The translations under genes were made by a program, and so were the position numbers. From assembly GCA_916700875.1 (NCBI GenBank), contig CAKAKS010000195.1:300501-364500 (forward strand): a stretch of 64,000 bases of DNA. The letters are read 5' to 3'. The stretch is from Sebastes aleutianus. Lineage: Eukaryota; Chordata; Actinopteri; Perciformes; Sebastidae. Below, one piece after another: positions 41,301-49,064 of this stretch (the stretch's first letter is position 1; each line of letters starts with the position of its first letter). The notes beneath the pieces were generated by a model. The model was not told the DNA's origin. It was given only the letters and a program-made list of their open reading frames with translations, and made no database searches.

Positions 41301-43447
41301 TCCTCCGGTGCTCCTAATGGCATTTGCAAGATTTCACAGACCGGAAGAGAACAACCAATCAGAGCTGAGGAGTCTCTACCGCAGCTGTCAATCTCGTGAA
41401 ACTCGCAAACTGCGATCAAACGGTCAAACTACGCAGCGCGGATCAAATATGAATCAATATTCTGTTACTGTAATGCCTATTTCTCTCCTCGAATGTTTTT
41501 AGAAACATCTTGTAGTGTACTGTTTAGCAGTAAAATGAGAAAATTCATGACCCGGCTGGTGGGCGGAGCTTTGACTTTGGCTCGACTGATCCCAACATGG
41601 CTGCCGGGTCACAAACGTTCTCATTGTAAAGCTAAACAGTACACTACGAGATGTTTCTGAAAACATTTGAGGAGAGAAATAGGCATTACAGTAACAGAAT
41701 ATTGATTCATTTTTGATCAGCGCTGCCTAGTTTGACCTGTGGAGACAGCTCGGCTCTGATTGGTTGTTTTCCTCCAGTCTATGAAAATGTGCAAATGCCA
41801 TTAGGAGCACCAGAGGACACCGGAGGGGGCAGAGGCACATGTTTTTTGCCCCCACAGATTATCTGTCTCATGCACTACTGTCAGCATATAGTGACCATTT
41901 TATAAAAATAACTTTCAGCTTGTTGTTTTCTGTCATTGCTGATATTTGTCTGTTTACATACATGTGTCCATGTCTACTCTTGAATGTCATTGTTGTTTAT
42001 TTGTTTATATGTCCTTAAGGTGGCCAGCTTATTTTTTTAAGTAATAAGGTTTTTCTTAGATTATGATTATTAGTAATACCACTTTTCTTTTCCTTCATTG
42101 GCTTTTAATTTGAAAAAGAAAAAAACAACAAAGTAAATTCAGTCCTCCGAAGAAAGGGGGTGGTGGCGGGCCCAAAAAAACAAACAAAACAATTTTTTTT
42201 TTTTTTATCATATTTACCGACTGCAGCTTTAAGGTAACACAAGCTGCCATTAGCTTCCTCACTTCTTCCCTGTCCCATTCCCGCCCCTCTCTCCATCCAT
42301 CCATCCACCTCTCCTCCAGTGCTATTTAAAGGAAACGCTGTAAATACACCAGCAGTCCTGCCATAGAGAGACACCCAGTCTCTCTGCTGCAAAACTAATT
42401 AATTACTTGTTATTTTCTTATGTTGTCATCTTGTTTGTCTGCTGTCATTTGCGCCAAACATGTCTAACTTTGTTGTAGTCGATTAGATCTTTGTCTACAA
42501 ATGTAGTTTTGGAATTTGTGAGAGATTTGTCAGTTAAAATAAATCTCAAAATTATTCTGAATTGATGATTTGACTGTGCTGAACCAAAAAGTAGTTCCAC
42601 TTTATTCATGATTAATCAGGCTGACCTGAACTACTATGTAATCAAAGTAAATATTATACCCGCATTAGTAAAAGTTACCTAATGCAGCAGCAACTCCACT
42701 CCAGCAAAACTATCCCAGTCTTTCCACTGATGCTCTATTCTTGAAATCTCTCTGGACATTACATCTGAGCCTCCCTGTCATCATCACATACAGCAGCATT
42801 ACATAACCGCTGCTCAGCCACCGCTCACACACACCTGTGCACACTCAAATACAGAATGCACATGCTTTGACACAAGCTTGATGACACGTTATTGTCAAAC
42901 CAGGTGAAAGAGGTGATTTCCAGGTGAAAAAGGATAAAAAACTGGGTTGAATAAATTTGAATTAGGTTACATTTAATTACAGCGTAGGAGGTCTTATAAT
43001 AAACGTGCTTCACTTAGTCATTTAACAGACGTTAGATGTCTAAAAAAAAAATTTTTACACATATTTTCAACTGCAAATGACCAAAATGAGATATTCAAGC
43101 AGGAAAATGTGATAAAAGTGAAGCTTTTTGAAGTTAAAGGATTCTGTGTTTACATTATAGTGTGTTGGTTTTTAGTGTTTAATCAGTGTACCATAATGAA
43201 GTTTGAAATCATTTGTGAACTTTTTTTGCCATCATAATGTAACTCTGCCAATGCATTGTTTTGTTGCTACTGTTTGTGAGATGTCAATGTCACTCATTCT
43301 TTATTTTTCTTTTGTCACAACAACAGTCTGTGAGGTTTCTTTCTTTCTTACCCTGGAGATGGTGAGTGGCATGTTGAAGTCCTTTCCTCCCTGTAGTCTG
43401 AAGCCCCACGGAGCGGGGCCGGTCAGAGTCACGGAGTACGTAGTCAT
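26226..43447 (-). CDS. ldb3: LIM domain-binding 3 (ZASP/cypher), PDZ-ZM short form
   Basis: Coding exons in transcript order: 43447-43352, 38341-38190, 37407-37332, 37043-36715 (ZM exon 1), 30540-30343 (ZM exon 2), 27522-27356, 27218-27182 and 26322-26226. All have GT-AG ends and consistent phases. The product has an N-terminal PDZ domain (residues 1 to about 83, carboxylate loop PWGF) followed by ZM motifs. It ends FAKLKNWHQGLSSQILNVQN, the end of the LIM-less human LDB3 isoforms. Using all exons gives 383 residues; skipping 30540-30343 gives 317; joining exon 2 directly to 30540 gives 248. Established role: the PDZ domain binds alpha-actinin at the Z-disc and the ZM motif helps target it there. 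Long isoforms add three C-terminal LIM domains that bind PKC, but none are seen here. Teleost paralog a or b is not assigned. Confidence 0.92.
26523..27098. mobile_element. TTAA-flanked MITE in the last ldb3 intron
   Basis: TTAAAGTGATAGTTTGGGTG and the inverted CACCCAAACTATCGCTTTAA bound it. The inverted arms are about 45 bp and include a CATCTACTGTA hairpin. It ends 84 bp from the 27182 donor. Confidence 0.88.
27182..27218 (-). CDS. ldb3: ldb3 small exon (MQDPDEEAL)
   Basis: 37 nt between CCGTGCAG| and |GTAAGA. With the split codon it reads MQDPDEEALAKS, matching human MQDPDEEALRRS. Phase 1 in and 2 out. Confidence 0.92.
27356..27522 (-). CDS. ldb3: ldb3 constitutive exon after ZM
   Basis: 167 nt, GCCCTGCAG| to |GTCAGT. 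It encodes [20 protein letters not shown], then EWARRAANLQSKSFRMLAHI and TGTEY. Human has [20 protein letters not shown] here. Phase 2 in and 1 out. Confidence 0.94.
27840..28215 (-). mobile_element. truncated hAT-type MITE, inverted copy of 52316-52915
   Basis: Shares TGACCTCTGACCTCCAGATA, AGTGGGCATG/CATGCCCACTT and the terminus TCAATTGACAGCCCTAA with the 52.3-kb element in opposite orientation. The left terminus is missing. Confidence 0.82.
28216..29259 (-). other. ldb3: ldb3 intronic DNA, unassigned
   Basis: No exon or repeat family recognised. Confidence 0.4.
29260..30238. mobile_element. TTAA-flanked MITE carrying an inserted tandem-repeat element
   Basis: Left TTAAAGAGTTCATTCACCCA and right GGGTGAACTGATCCTTTAA are inverted, extending through AAAACAT and TCTCAC. 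The block at 29395-30095 lies inside it. Confidence 0.8.
29395..30095. repeat. AAGTATACTTG tandem-repeat element, copy 1
   Basis: After a unique head (29395-29640) about five units of 90-105 bp follow. Each has GGGCTACAAGTATA, AAGTATACTTG, AAACTAGTAGTTTACTGAGA and TACTTTAAAGTGTACTTTC. Several of these sub-motifs are palindromes. Other copies are at 33355, 37555 and 46365. Confidence 0.9.
30343..30540 (-). CDS. ldb3: ldb3 alternative ZM exon 2 (cardiac-type)
   Basis: 198 nt, acceptor ACTGACAG| and donor GACAG|GTGAGG. It encodes VEYTPSFNPIALKDSAL and the ZM motif AQYNTPISMYSQDAIMDAIA, very close to human cardiac exon 4. It starts and ends in phase 2, so it can be skipped without a frameshift. 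It cannot follow exon 3 (phase 0) directly in frame. Confidence 0.9.
30583..31809 (-). other. ldb3: ldb3 intronic DNA, unassigned
   Basis: Between ZM exon 2 and the next repeat. No splice-bounded coding segment with family resemblance. A missing small phase 0-to-2 exon could hide here but was not found. Confidence 0.4.
31810..32100. mobile_element. AGTACT-rich foldback element
   Basis: GCAGAGGTGGAAAACAGG at the left and CTTTCCACTTCTGGGG at the right are rough inverted ends. The interior has ACTCAAGTATCAGAAAG and GTACTGAAGTACACTACG. It resembles a common fish element, loosely related to 7272-8991. Confidence 0.5.
32342..32382. repeat. (GA)n microsatellite
   Basis: About 20 GA units in an ldb3 intron. 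Confidence 0.95.
33355..33505. repeat. AAGTATACTTG element, fragment (copy 2)
   Basis: Only the head region is present: AGTATATCTTGATCAAAAGAT and TAGGCCTATAAGGCAA. The tandem units are missing. Confidence 0.75.
33506..34914 (-). other. ldb3: ldb3 intronic DNA, unassigned
   Basis: Contains a GTGTGCGTGTGCACGTG tract at about 33965-34000. An exon-like trio (TTTACAG ... GTAAGTC at about 34092-34115, minus strand) is too short and its frame begins with a stop. Confidence 0.4.
34915..35212 (+). mobile_element. MITE fragment, sister of 45595-45866
   Basis: Shares GAGAGCAGTGCAGAGCG, GTGAGCTAGCCAGTGG, CACGCTCACATGCACTAAAA and CATAGAGAACCTTTAAA with the 45.6-kb copy in the same orientation. It abuts the next MITE at TTTAAA. 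Confidence 0.8.
35208..35826 (+). mobile_element. MITE (CCTGCAGTAGGCAG family), near full length
   Basis: Left TTTAAACCTGCAGTAGGCAG and right CCCACTGCAGCTTTTAG are inverted. Inside are GGCCAATCACAGGTCATTTC, GGCTGGTGGGCGG and AAACATTTGAGGCGAGAAAT. Copies: 41225-41925 (two, inverted) and 47270-47420. Confidence 0.85.
35827..36714 (-). other. ldb3: ldb3 intronic DNA, unassigned
   Basis: No exon or recognised repeat downstream of ZM exon 1. Confidence 0.4.
36715..37043 (-). CDS. ldb3: ldb3 alternative ZM exon 1 (skeletal-type)
   Basis: 329 nt, acceptor CATCTTTTAAAG| and donor CTGGG|GTAGGT, phase 0 in and 2 out. It begins ELEKVKEEVG. It carries the ZM-like motif QYNSPVGLYSPENLREML and ends in SRGVSSLG. 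Human skeletal LDB3 has QYNNPIGLYSAETLREM in the same role. If the donor is not used, an in-frame TAG follows at once (...SSLG stop), which would make a truncated PDZ protein. Confidence 0.82.
37332..37407 (-). CDS. ldb3: ldb3 coding exon 3 (linker)
   Basis: 76 nt between TTTAG| and |GTACAA. With exon 2 it reads KSRRAAAFSTATARMDSP and ends MPVIPHQK, matching the PLPVIPHQK linker of human LDB3. Phase 0 out. Confidence 0.88.
37555..38118. repeat. AAGTATACTTG tandem-repeat element, copy 3
   Basis: Opposite orientation to copy 1. It has about three units with TAAACTACTAGTTTAATAG and AAGTATACTTGTAGCCCAC, ending in TATCTCGATCAAAAGATGAA. It ends about 70 bp from the donor of ldb3 exon 2. Confidence 0.88.
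38190..38341 (-). CDS. ldb3: ldb3 coding exon 2 (rest of PDZ domain)
   Basis: 152 nt after CCTCCGTAG|. It encodes ITPGSKAVGGTLSQGDIISA, then the IDGVSTDGMTHMDAQNKIKS block, and ends LALTMQ plus AA before |GTAAAC. Phase 2 out. Confidence 0.95.
38824..39080. mobile_element. GCTGCAAC-ended hAT-type MITE
   Basis: Right end AATCGTTAGTTGCAGCCCTA and left end CAGCCGCAACGATTAATC are inverted. The interior has CTTGGGCTTTGGGAAACACT and the TCTATGACAGTAAACTGTC block common in fish genomes. Degraded relatives: 13470-13605 and 48890-49000. Confidence 0.85.
39081..39761 (-). other. ldb3: ldb3 intron 1, unassigned
   Basis: No exon or repeat of note. Confidence 0.4.
39762..40334. mobile_element. AT-rich foldback MITE
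   Basis: TATGGAGGACGGAACCTGCC at the left pairs with GGCAAGTTCTGCCCTCCATA at the right. The interior is TTTATTTA and its complement AAATAAATA in two halves, forming a long AT stem centred near 40045. Confidence 0.85.
40335..41224 (-). other. ldb3: ldb3 intron 1, unassigned
   Basis: A 125-codon + strand frame (40884-41261) lies here, but has no splice context or recognised family and runs into transposon sequence. Confidence 0.4.
41225..41925. mobile_element. two head-to-head copies of the 35208-type MITE
   Basis: 41225-41530 is the minus-orientation copy (CACTACAAGATGTTT complement at its right). 41615-41925 is a plus-orientation copy with AAACATTTGAGGAGAGAAAT and CCATTAGGAGCACCAGAGG. About 85-100 bp separate the arms, so the locus can fold on itself. 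Confidence 0.8.
41926..43351 (-). other. ldb3: ldb3 intron 1, 5' part
   Basis: No further exon or clear element. A T-run at about 42190 and TCCATCCATCCATCCA near 42295 are the only simple repeats. Confidence 0.45.
43352..43447 (-). CDS. ldb3: ldb3 coding exon 1 (start of PDZ domain)
   Basis: Starts MTTYSVTLTGPAPWGFRLQG and continues to PLTISR, then |GTAAGA. The ATG follows AACCGAAG. PWGF is the GLGF-type ligand-binding loop. Human starts MSYSVTLTGPGPWGF, so this start is firm. Confidence 0.95.
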
Positions 43448-44639
43448 CTTCGGTTAAACGTCAACACTCCTCCTGCTAACAACTCCTTCTCCGGCTGTGT
43501 GGGTTCTCCTCCTGCTCGGTGTAACCGTGTTCTCTGTCCTCCCCTGTTATCCTTTTTGTCTCGGTCTTCTCCGTCAGTTCTGGCTTTCACTTCCCTCTAT
43601 CCCTGTCTGCTCCCAGCTCTCAGGACAAACACCTTAGGATGGTGGTGGTGGTGGTGGTGCTGCTGGTGGTGTTTGGGTGGATGGGTGGGTGGGTCAGGTG
43701 CTGTGGAACCTCTGTGACACACACACAAAGGCATGCATTCATGCACACAGATACAAATATGTGTAGATAGACACACACAGACAGAAAGAGTGCAGAGCGC
43801 ACTGCGGAACAACAGTAATCTGACTAGAGCCACAAAAAGAAACCTAAACCTAAAACTCCCTAAACAAACCTCAACATTTTAGATAAAAAGACAACATTAA
43901 AGTTAATATTAAGAGAGGAGAGTTTCTTGCCTGCAGAGTTGCTGAGGGCGAGGGACAGACAGCCTAAGAATAGCCGAGGTGAGCATAGACACAGGGGCCC
44001 TGGCCCCTATAAGGCCTGTAACACGAAGCCCCAGAATGCTTCAGTGCCGATTCACATTGCCAATATAGACCCCTCTTACTGCAACACATTCTCCCTCTCT
44101 CTTCCTCCCTCTCTTAGCGCTATCAGTTCATGCTGCTCGCACCCTATTATCCGTAATCAGTCTCTGTGCGCTGATGTCATTTGCTTTTCAGCTTCGCAGT
44201 CGTTCCTTCTGCTCGAGAAAAAAAAGGAAAGAACAAATTACGCAGCGGTGTTTCCGTAAGAAACACCTCCACCGAGCTGCTTGAGTGCCGCGTTTGCGTG
44301 GAGCAATGCAATTAGCAGCCAACCACAGCTGTCGAGGTTAAGTGAACACAAGCAGAGTCTGACATTGTTTAATAGGTGGTAACAGACTTTTCTTTTTAAT
44401 CAAGTCCTGACGCACAGTCACACCTTGAAATTGAGAGGTTTGTGCACCGGTGTGATACTAAACACCTAAATTAAAAGACATATAATGGTGCCTTCAAATG
44501 GGGTGGCGTTTACCTTGTTTACGAGCTTGTAAGTGGAAAGTTTCAGAGAGCTTCGAGTTCACAACTTGTGATGTGCTTGTGGATGTTGTCAGAAATGGCA
44601 AAGGCCATCGAAGTTAGAGAGCGCCGGTCATTGATCTGA
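43448..44639 (-). promoter_or_regulatory. ldb3: ldb3 5'UTR and upstream region
   Basis: Contains a (GGT)n tract at 43638-43680. No convincing TATA box or MEF2 cluster was identified by eye. A non-coding first exon is possible but not placed. Confidence 0.35.
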
Positions 44640-44964
44640 ATTTTCGTAGTGGCCAAACGGTGGTACTACAACTTCAGTGTCCGTCACGTGATGCCATTGG
44701 GCCCAAAAATACTTTTTCCCATAGACTTACATCGGGAAAGAAACGTTGTATATTGTTATTATTATAGTTGTATATTGTTATTCTTCGTAATTTTATAATA
44801 TGGACGACCTGAAGAAGTGGCCTCAGATAACCTACACTAGCATATTTAGCTACTTTATTGACTCCGTTGCTACAGACGGTGAAGCGATGAACAATCTGAA
44901 AAGCTCTGAGGCAGATCAGTACTTCCACAGTAACAAGGTTTTGCTTTTTTCTACATACAGATAA
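44640..44964 (+). mobile_element. transposon leader and start of a transposon-borne reading frame
   Basis: 44650-44745 repeats 22800-22935 inverted. It is followed at 44800-44964 by a 54-residue frame starting MDDLKKWPQITYTSIFSYFI, with EAMNNLKSSEADQYFHSNKV. This resembles the N-terminus of fish SWIM-finger/YqaJ-type proteins carried by DNA elements. That family name is from memory and tentative. The frame stops at once, so this is a fragment, unless AAG|GTTTTG serves as a donor. Confidence 0.55.
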
Positions 44965-45594
44965 CCATACTTAAACTATCTTTAGTCTAATGCTGCCCTG
45001 CACTCCGTGCCACAAACTGCCTTACATTTTAAACTGTACAGAAAATAGTAAAAGTAACTGGCTGTCATTAAACAGACGCTACAATGCTGTGTCCTCCCTA
45101 CACATGAAATCATACCTGATGTTCTCCTGGCACTGCTGTCAGTCCTTTTAAGGACCCGACGTCTCTTCTCCGCTGGTCTTTCGTGTCCCAACCACAAAGT
45201 AAGATACAGGTTTTCCTCCGTTTAGATTTCTCATCCACATTCTTCTGGATTCCTCGTCTGTAGGTCGGCGATGGAAACAGTACCGTCGGTCACAAGAACA
45301 ATCCCTTTTTGTTTTGGTTGCATCTTCACTGTTGTCGAAGCCACAAATTTAGCTTTGTCTGGTTGTTAGTACAGCCGCGAACAGCGCAACAAGTACCAGA
45401 GCTCCGCAAGGACATTTTAGAAAATGCAAATTTAACATTAGTTAAATATCTGTTAAAAAAAATAAAGCAGGATTTGCTAAATTGAAGGCAAATTACTTTT
45501 CAAAAGAAGTGCCGTTGGCGGTTAGCCACTATGGTTAGCCCCCGAGAATAAGGTGGATAGTGTTTAAGTGCTGACAAAGCTAATGGTGTTAACC
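44965..45594. other. intergenic DNA, probably more of the same element
   Basis: No clear frame or terminal repeat is recognised. Confidence 0.3.
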
Positions 45595-45866
45595 TGGGAA
45601 GGGTGGGTGCTACGCTTTGGCAACGGCGCCGTTGGTGGTGACGGCGTTATCAGCTGTAAACGCTGGATGAGAGCAGTGCAGAGCGGCGGCCGTGAGCTAG
45701 CCAGTGGGGCACGCTCACATGCACTAAAAGCACACACAGAGGGAGAGTGACTTCATTCTCTGCTCAGGTAGACATTACTCCTCTATATCTCTACATAGTA
45801 AATATATGAGTTGTTTGATGCTATATTAACGCTCTGGATATCGTATAGAGAACCTTTAAACAAATC
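45595..45866 (+). mobile_element. MITE fragment, sister of 34915-35212
   Basis: Carries GAGAGCAGTGCAGAGCGG, GTGAGCTAGCCAGTGG and TAGAGAACCTTTAAA in the same order. The left terminus is not seen. Confidence 0.78.
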
Positions 45867-46364
45867 TGCCTTACAGCGCCTCTAAGTTTTTATTAATAAA
45901 CACTAAGGCAATTAGTGAATAATAATATTTACCAAAATGTTGAAAAGTAAGACATGCATGCAAAAGGGAGGTAGAAAACAAACCAAAATGTGAGAGCTTC
46001 TGGGTAAATCAACATGAAAAGTTGTTTTTGCCTTAAACTGTACAAAACTAAGTCATTATCTCAAGGATGCCTCCTTGTTAGCCCAAAATTAGCTCTAATG
46101 ATCTGCCAGAGGCTGGGTTTTATATGGTGCAAAGCACTAGAGGGTGGAGGATAGTTTTGCACAGAACACTTGTTTTCAGTTAAAACAGCTCACACTGTTA
46201 AAAAATAAATCTAATACAACGAAGCCAGACTAGCTGGCTACCTCCTGTCATTTAATGTCCTGAAGCTCTGCTCGCTGGCCAGCTGTGGCAGCCGGCTTTT
46301 ATTCACAAGATTTAAGGATTCAATGATTTCATTCATCACACGCACACCAAAAAATAAGTTAATT
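45867..46364. other. intergenic DNA, unassigned
   Basis: Nothing recognised. Confidence 0.4.
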
Positions 46365-46925
46365 TTATGAAGTAACTATAGTTCAAGTATAATCCCAAGT
46401 ATACTCATATCAAAGCACTAGTAGTATACTTGTAAGTGTACTACGTCAATACTTCTTGGGACTAAATTGGCCCACTTTTTAGTTTATAAAAGTACTTTAA
46501 ATGTAAGAGTAGTAAACTTTGAGTATACAACTAGTTTACATCCAAGTTGTATTTCGTACTGCAACTATAATATGAACTATACTACAAGTTAACTTATAGG
46601 TATACTGTTAGATTACTAGTTATATACTTGTAGCCCACTTTTTAGTTTATGAAAGTACACTTTAAAGTATACTCTCAGTAATAGTTTTATACTGCAAGTA
46701 TAAGTTTTCTTTACGATAACTTATAATACTTAGTCAAATGTACTTATACTTTTCTGTATACGCCAAGTATACTTGGACCTTTCTACTTGCCAAGTACATT
46801 TAGATTTTTCTGTATACTTGTCAGTATAAGCTAAGGATACTTACGTATCATTTTGTTAAGTATATCGCTGATAAGTAAACTGAAAGCATACTCTAATATA
46901 CTAGTAGCACACTCAAACAAACTTC
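46365..46925. repeat. AAGTATACTTG tandem-repeat element, copy 4
   Basis: Same motifs as copies 1 and 3: GGCCCACTTTTTAGTTTAT, AAAGTACACTTTAAAGTATA and ATACTTGTCAGTATAAG. More diverged, with two or three units. Confidence 0.85.
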
Positions 46926-47269
46926 TTTTTTGTAATGGAGGGAATGTATGATATCATGTAAAGTGACAAGCTTCACAAGACAAAAGCAACAACTATATTT
47001 ACTTGAAGGCTGTTCAGCTGAATTAAAACATGCACTGAGCTGACAAGTGGAGAATCTGACTTACTTGTTCTAAATCGGATGGTTAGTGGGCAGACTGAAG
47101 AGAGTTTGAGATGAAGCAGAAGTCCAGTTTTCTTTTCATTTCTTCGTAGATTTATTTGTTGTGGTGTGCTTTAAGATAGAGGACACACACAACATCACTG
47201 AGTTCAAAAAACAGAACAAAAGGAGGAAGAGAGCAGCTGTTTGTTAAAGGTGAAGTGATTGCACTTGAG

Positions 47270-47420
47270 GGGGGCGTTTCCTTTCCTTTCCTGCTTCAGG
47301 TGTGATCATGTGACCTGTGATTGGCCAAACTCTCCCTTCAAGGGCTAGATGTTTTAAAGCCTGAAAACAGAGCCAAGAGGAGGCGCAGAAGTTTAGTTTT
47401 CTCTGCCTACTGAAGCTTTA
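47270..47420 (-). mobile_element. end fragment of the 35208-type MITE
   Basis: Minus orientation: TGACCTGTGATTGGCCAAAC and GCCTGAAAACAGAGCCAAGA, ending CTGCCTACTGAAGCTTTAA. Confidence 0.75.
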
Positions 47421-48471
47421 AGTACTGTACTTCAGTAAAAATTTCAGGTATTTGTACTTGAGTGTTTCCATTTCATGCTACTTCATACTTACTGCACTAC
47501 ATTTCAGAGATATTGAATTTATAACCCCACTATATTAATCTTCTAGCTAGTTACTCTGCACATTAAGATTTTACATTCAAAATTTATGATGAGCTGATAA
47601 AATATGATGCACTGTTATAGATTAAACTACCAACAGTTTAGTACTAGTAAGCAGTTTAAACTAGCTCCACCTCTAGCAACTATAACAGTAAAATGCTGCT
47701 TAGACATGTCAGTAATAATAATCCCAAAATTTAAAATAATAAAAACATCAATGTAAGGGGAATTTTTCTGCAGAATGAATACTTTTTAAGTATATTTTCT
47801 AATAATTATGTACTTTTACTTAAAGGCAGGGTTGCTGATGTTATCCAGTATACACTATTTGTTATATTGGTTGAAATGGTCTTTACACCCCGACAGCGAT
47901 CCATTACTGATGAGCTCTGAAAAAGGACCGGAAAAGAGCCGTCATCTGTAGCTGCTGTAATCCTGTAAAAACGTCTACCAATCACTGCCTCGCGGTCCGC
48001 TTGGAAAGAACCAATCAGATGCCTCCCTCCAAAACATTGGAGCCATGGAATCACGTCACCAGCTGTGTGTCTCAAATACTCGCTGCCTTGATAACCCAGC
48101 TAGCTATACACACGGACCTCAGAGAGATGTGCCGAGGCTTTTCAGGTTGGGTAGAATCTAATGCTATGTTATCTCTGTTGATCCAGTTAGTTTTGCTTGC
48201 GTCCGTGGCTGCAGGAGTGTTTGCGTGCCAATTTGTTTCATATGTGGCAACGGGGTGTTGAAATGAGCCGTGGATGGGATCACACCGGCCAAAACAAAAA
48301 CAGACGTCCCGGGCCGTAATGGAAATTTCAAAGGAGAACATACTGGCTTTATTTTACATGTTTCCTTAATGTCTGATGACATATCATGGTCATTTTATGA
48401 TTTATTACAGTAAATGTAAATTAAATATTGGCCCTTTAAGTAAAGGATCTGAATACCTCCTCCAACACTGC
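47408..48471. mobile_element. AAGTACTGTACTTCAG element split by a TTAA-MITE
   Basis: Left AAGTACTGTACTTCAGTAAA and the TACTGCACTACATTTCAGAG block resume after 48439 as GTAAAGGATCTGAATACCTCC. Same family as 7272-8991. Confidence 0.7.
47820..48439. mobile_element. TTAA-flanked MITE nested in 47408-48471
   Basis: Starts TTAAAGGCAGGGTTGCTGAT and ends GGCCCTTTAA. Removing it rejoins the outer element across a single TTAA. Confidence 0.7.
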
Positions 48472-48603
48472 TTTTTTCCCCAACAAGTTTGGAGTTACCA
48501 TACCTACCCCACCACTTACACTCATGCAAATTGAGTACCAACTCTCACCTCTGCAGGGTGCCATAGTTCTGCATGGACGCCTATTCAGGTCAATCAGCCC
48601 AGC

Positions 48604-48792
48604 ATGCAGGATAACTGTGTCCCATCTCATATGCTCTCTGACATATTGGACCGATACGACCTAAACGCTGATGCGACTCTGTTATCTAACATCAGGATGT
48701 TCCAGCTGTTATCTGCTGTGCTGGATGGATCTCTTCCCATTCAGGAAACTGACCTAATGATTTACGAATATATATTGGTCAGTCGAGACTGA
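48604..48792 (+). CDS. orphan 62-codon open frame, unknown
   Basis: Not recognised. The frame encodes MLSDILDRYDLNADATLLSN, then RMFQLLSAVLDGSLPIQETD and ends LVSRD-TGA. It has protein-like composition: mixed charged and hydrophobic residues, and no repeat. An acceptor-like CTCTCACCTCTGCAG lies about 50 bp before the ATG, in a different frame. It sits between repeat elements in the ldb3-opn4 gap. It could be an exon of an unannotated gene, transposon debris or chance. Confidence 0.2.
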   Translation: MQDNCVPSHMLSDILDRYDLNADATLLSNIRMFQLLSAVLDGSLPIQETDLMIYEYILVSRD

Positions 48793-48889
48793 TGGACGGA
48801 TGCATTAGGAGCTGCCGTGAACACAGTCATTATGGTGCAGCACATGAGGGGAAACAGACAGTGTTTAGTTCACTCATGACTGTTTCTTT

Positions 48890-49000
48890 AGAAAAGAAAA
48901 GACCATTGAAGAACTAAGTGGAGAGTGTATCAAACGACTCGACACGAAAATAATAGGCAGATTAATTAATGTGTGTAAATGATCATTAGTTGCAGCCCGA
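48890..49000. mobile_element. degraded end of the GCTGCAAC-ended MITE
   Basis: Terminus GATCATTAGTTGCAGCCCGA preceded by ATTAATTAAT-type DNA, as at 39040-39080. Confidence 0.55.
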
Positions 49001-49058
49001 GCTTAATACATGGCTAGTTCAAGACACGGAGACCACTTGTGCAGAATTTAGCAACATT

Positions 49059-49064
49059 TTTATT
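49059..49064 (-). promoter_or_regulatory. opn4: candidate poly(A) signal of opn4
   Basis: Minus-strand AATAAA in CTAAATAAAAATGTTGC, with TTGTGTT-rich DNA around it. About 2.6 kb past the stop. Confidence 0.35.

Noticed and set aside
47806..48382. Several overlapping frames of 70-90 codons on both strands
   Set aside because: All lie within the TTAA-MITE at 47820-48439, with no preferred frame.
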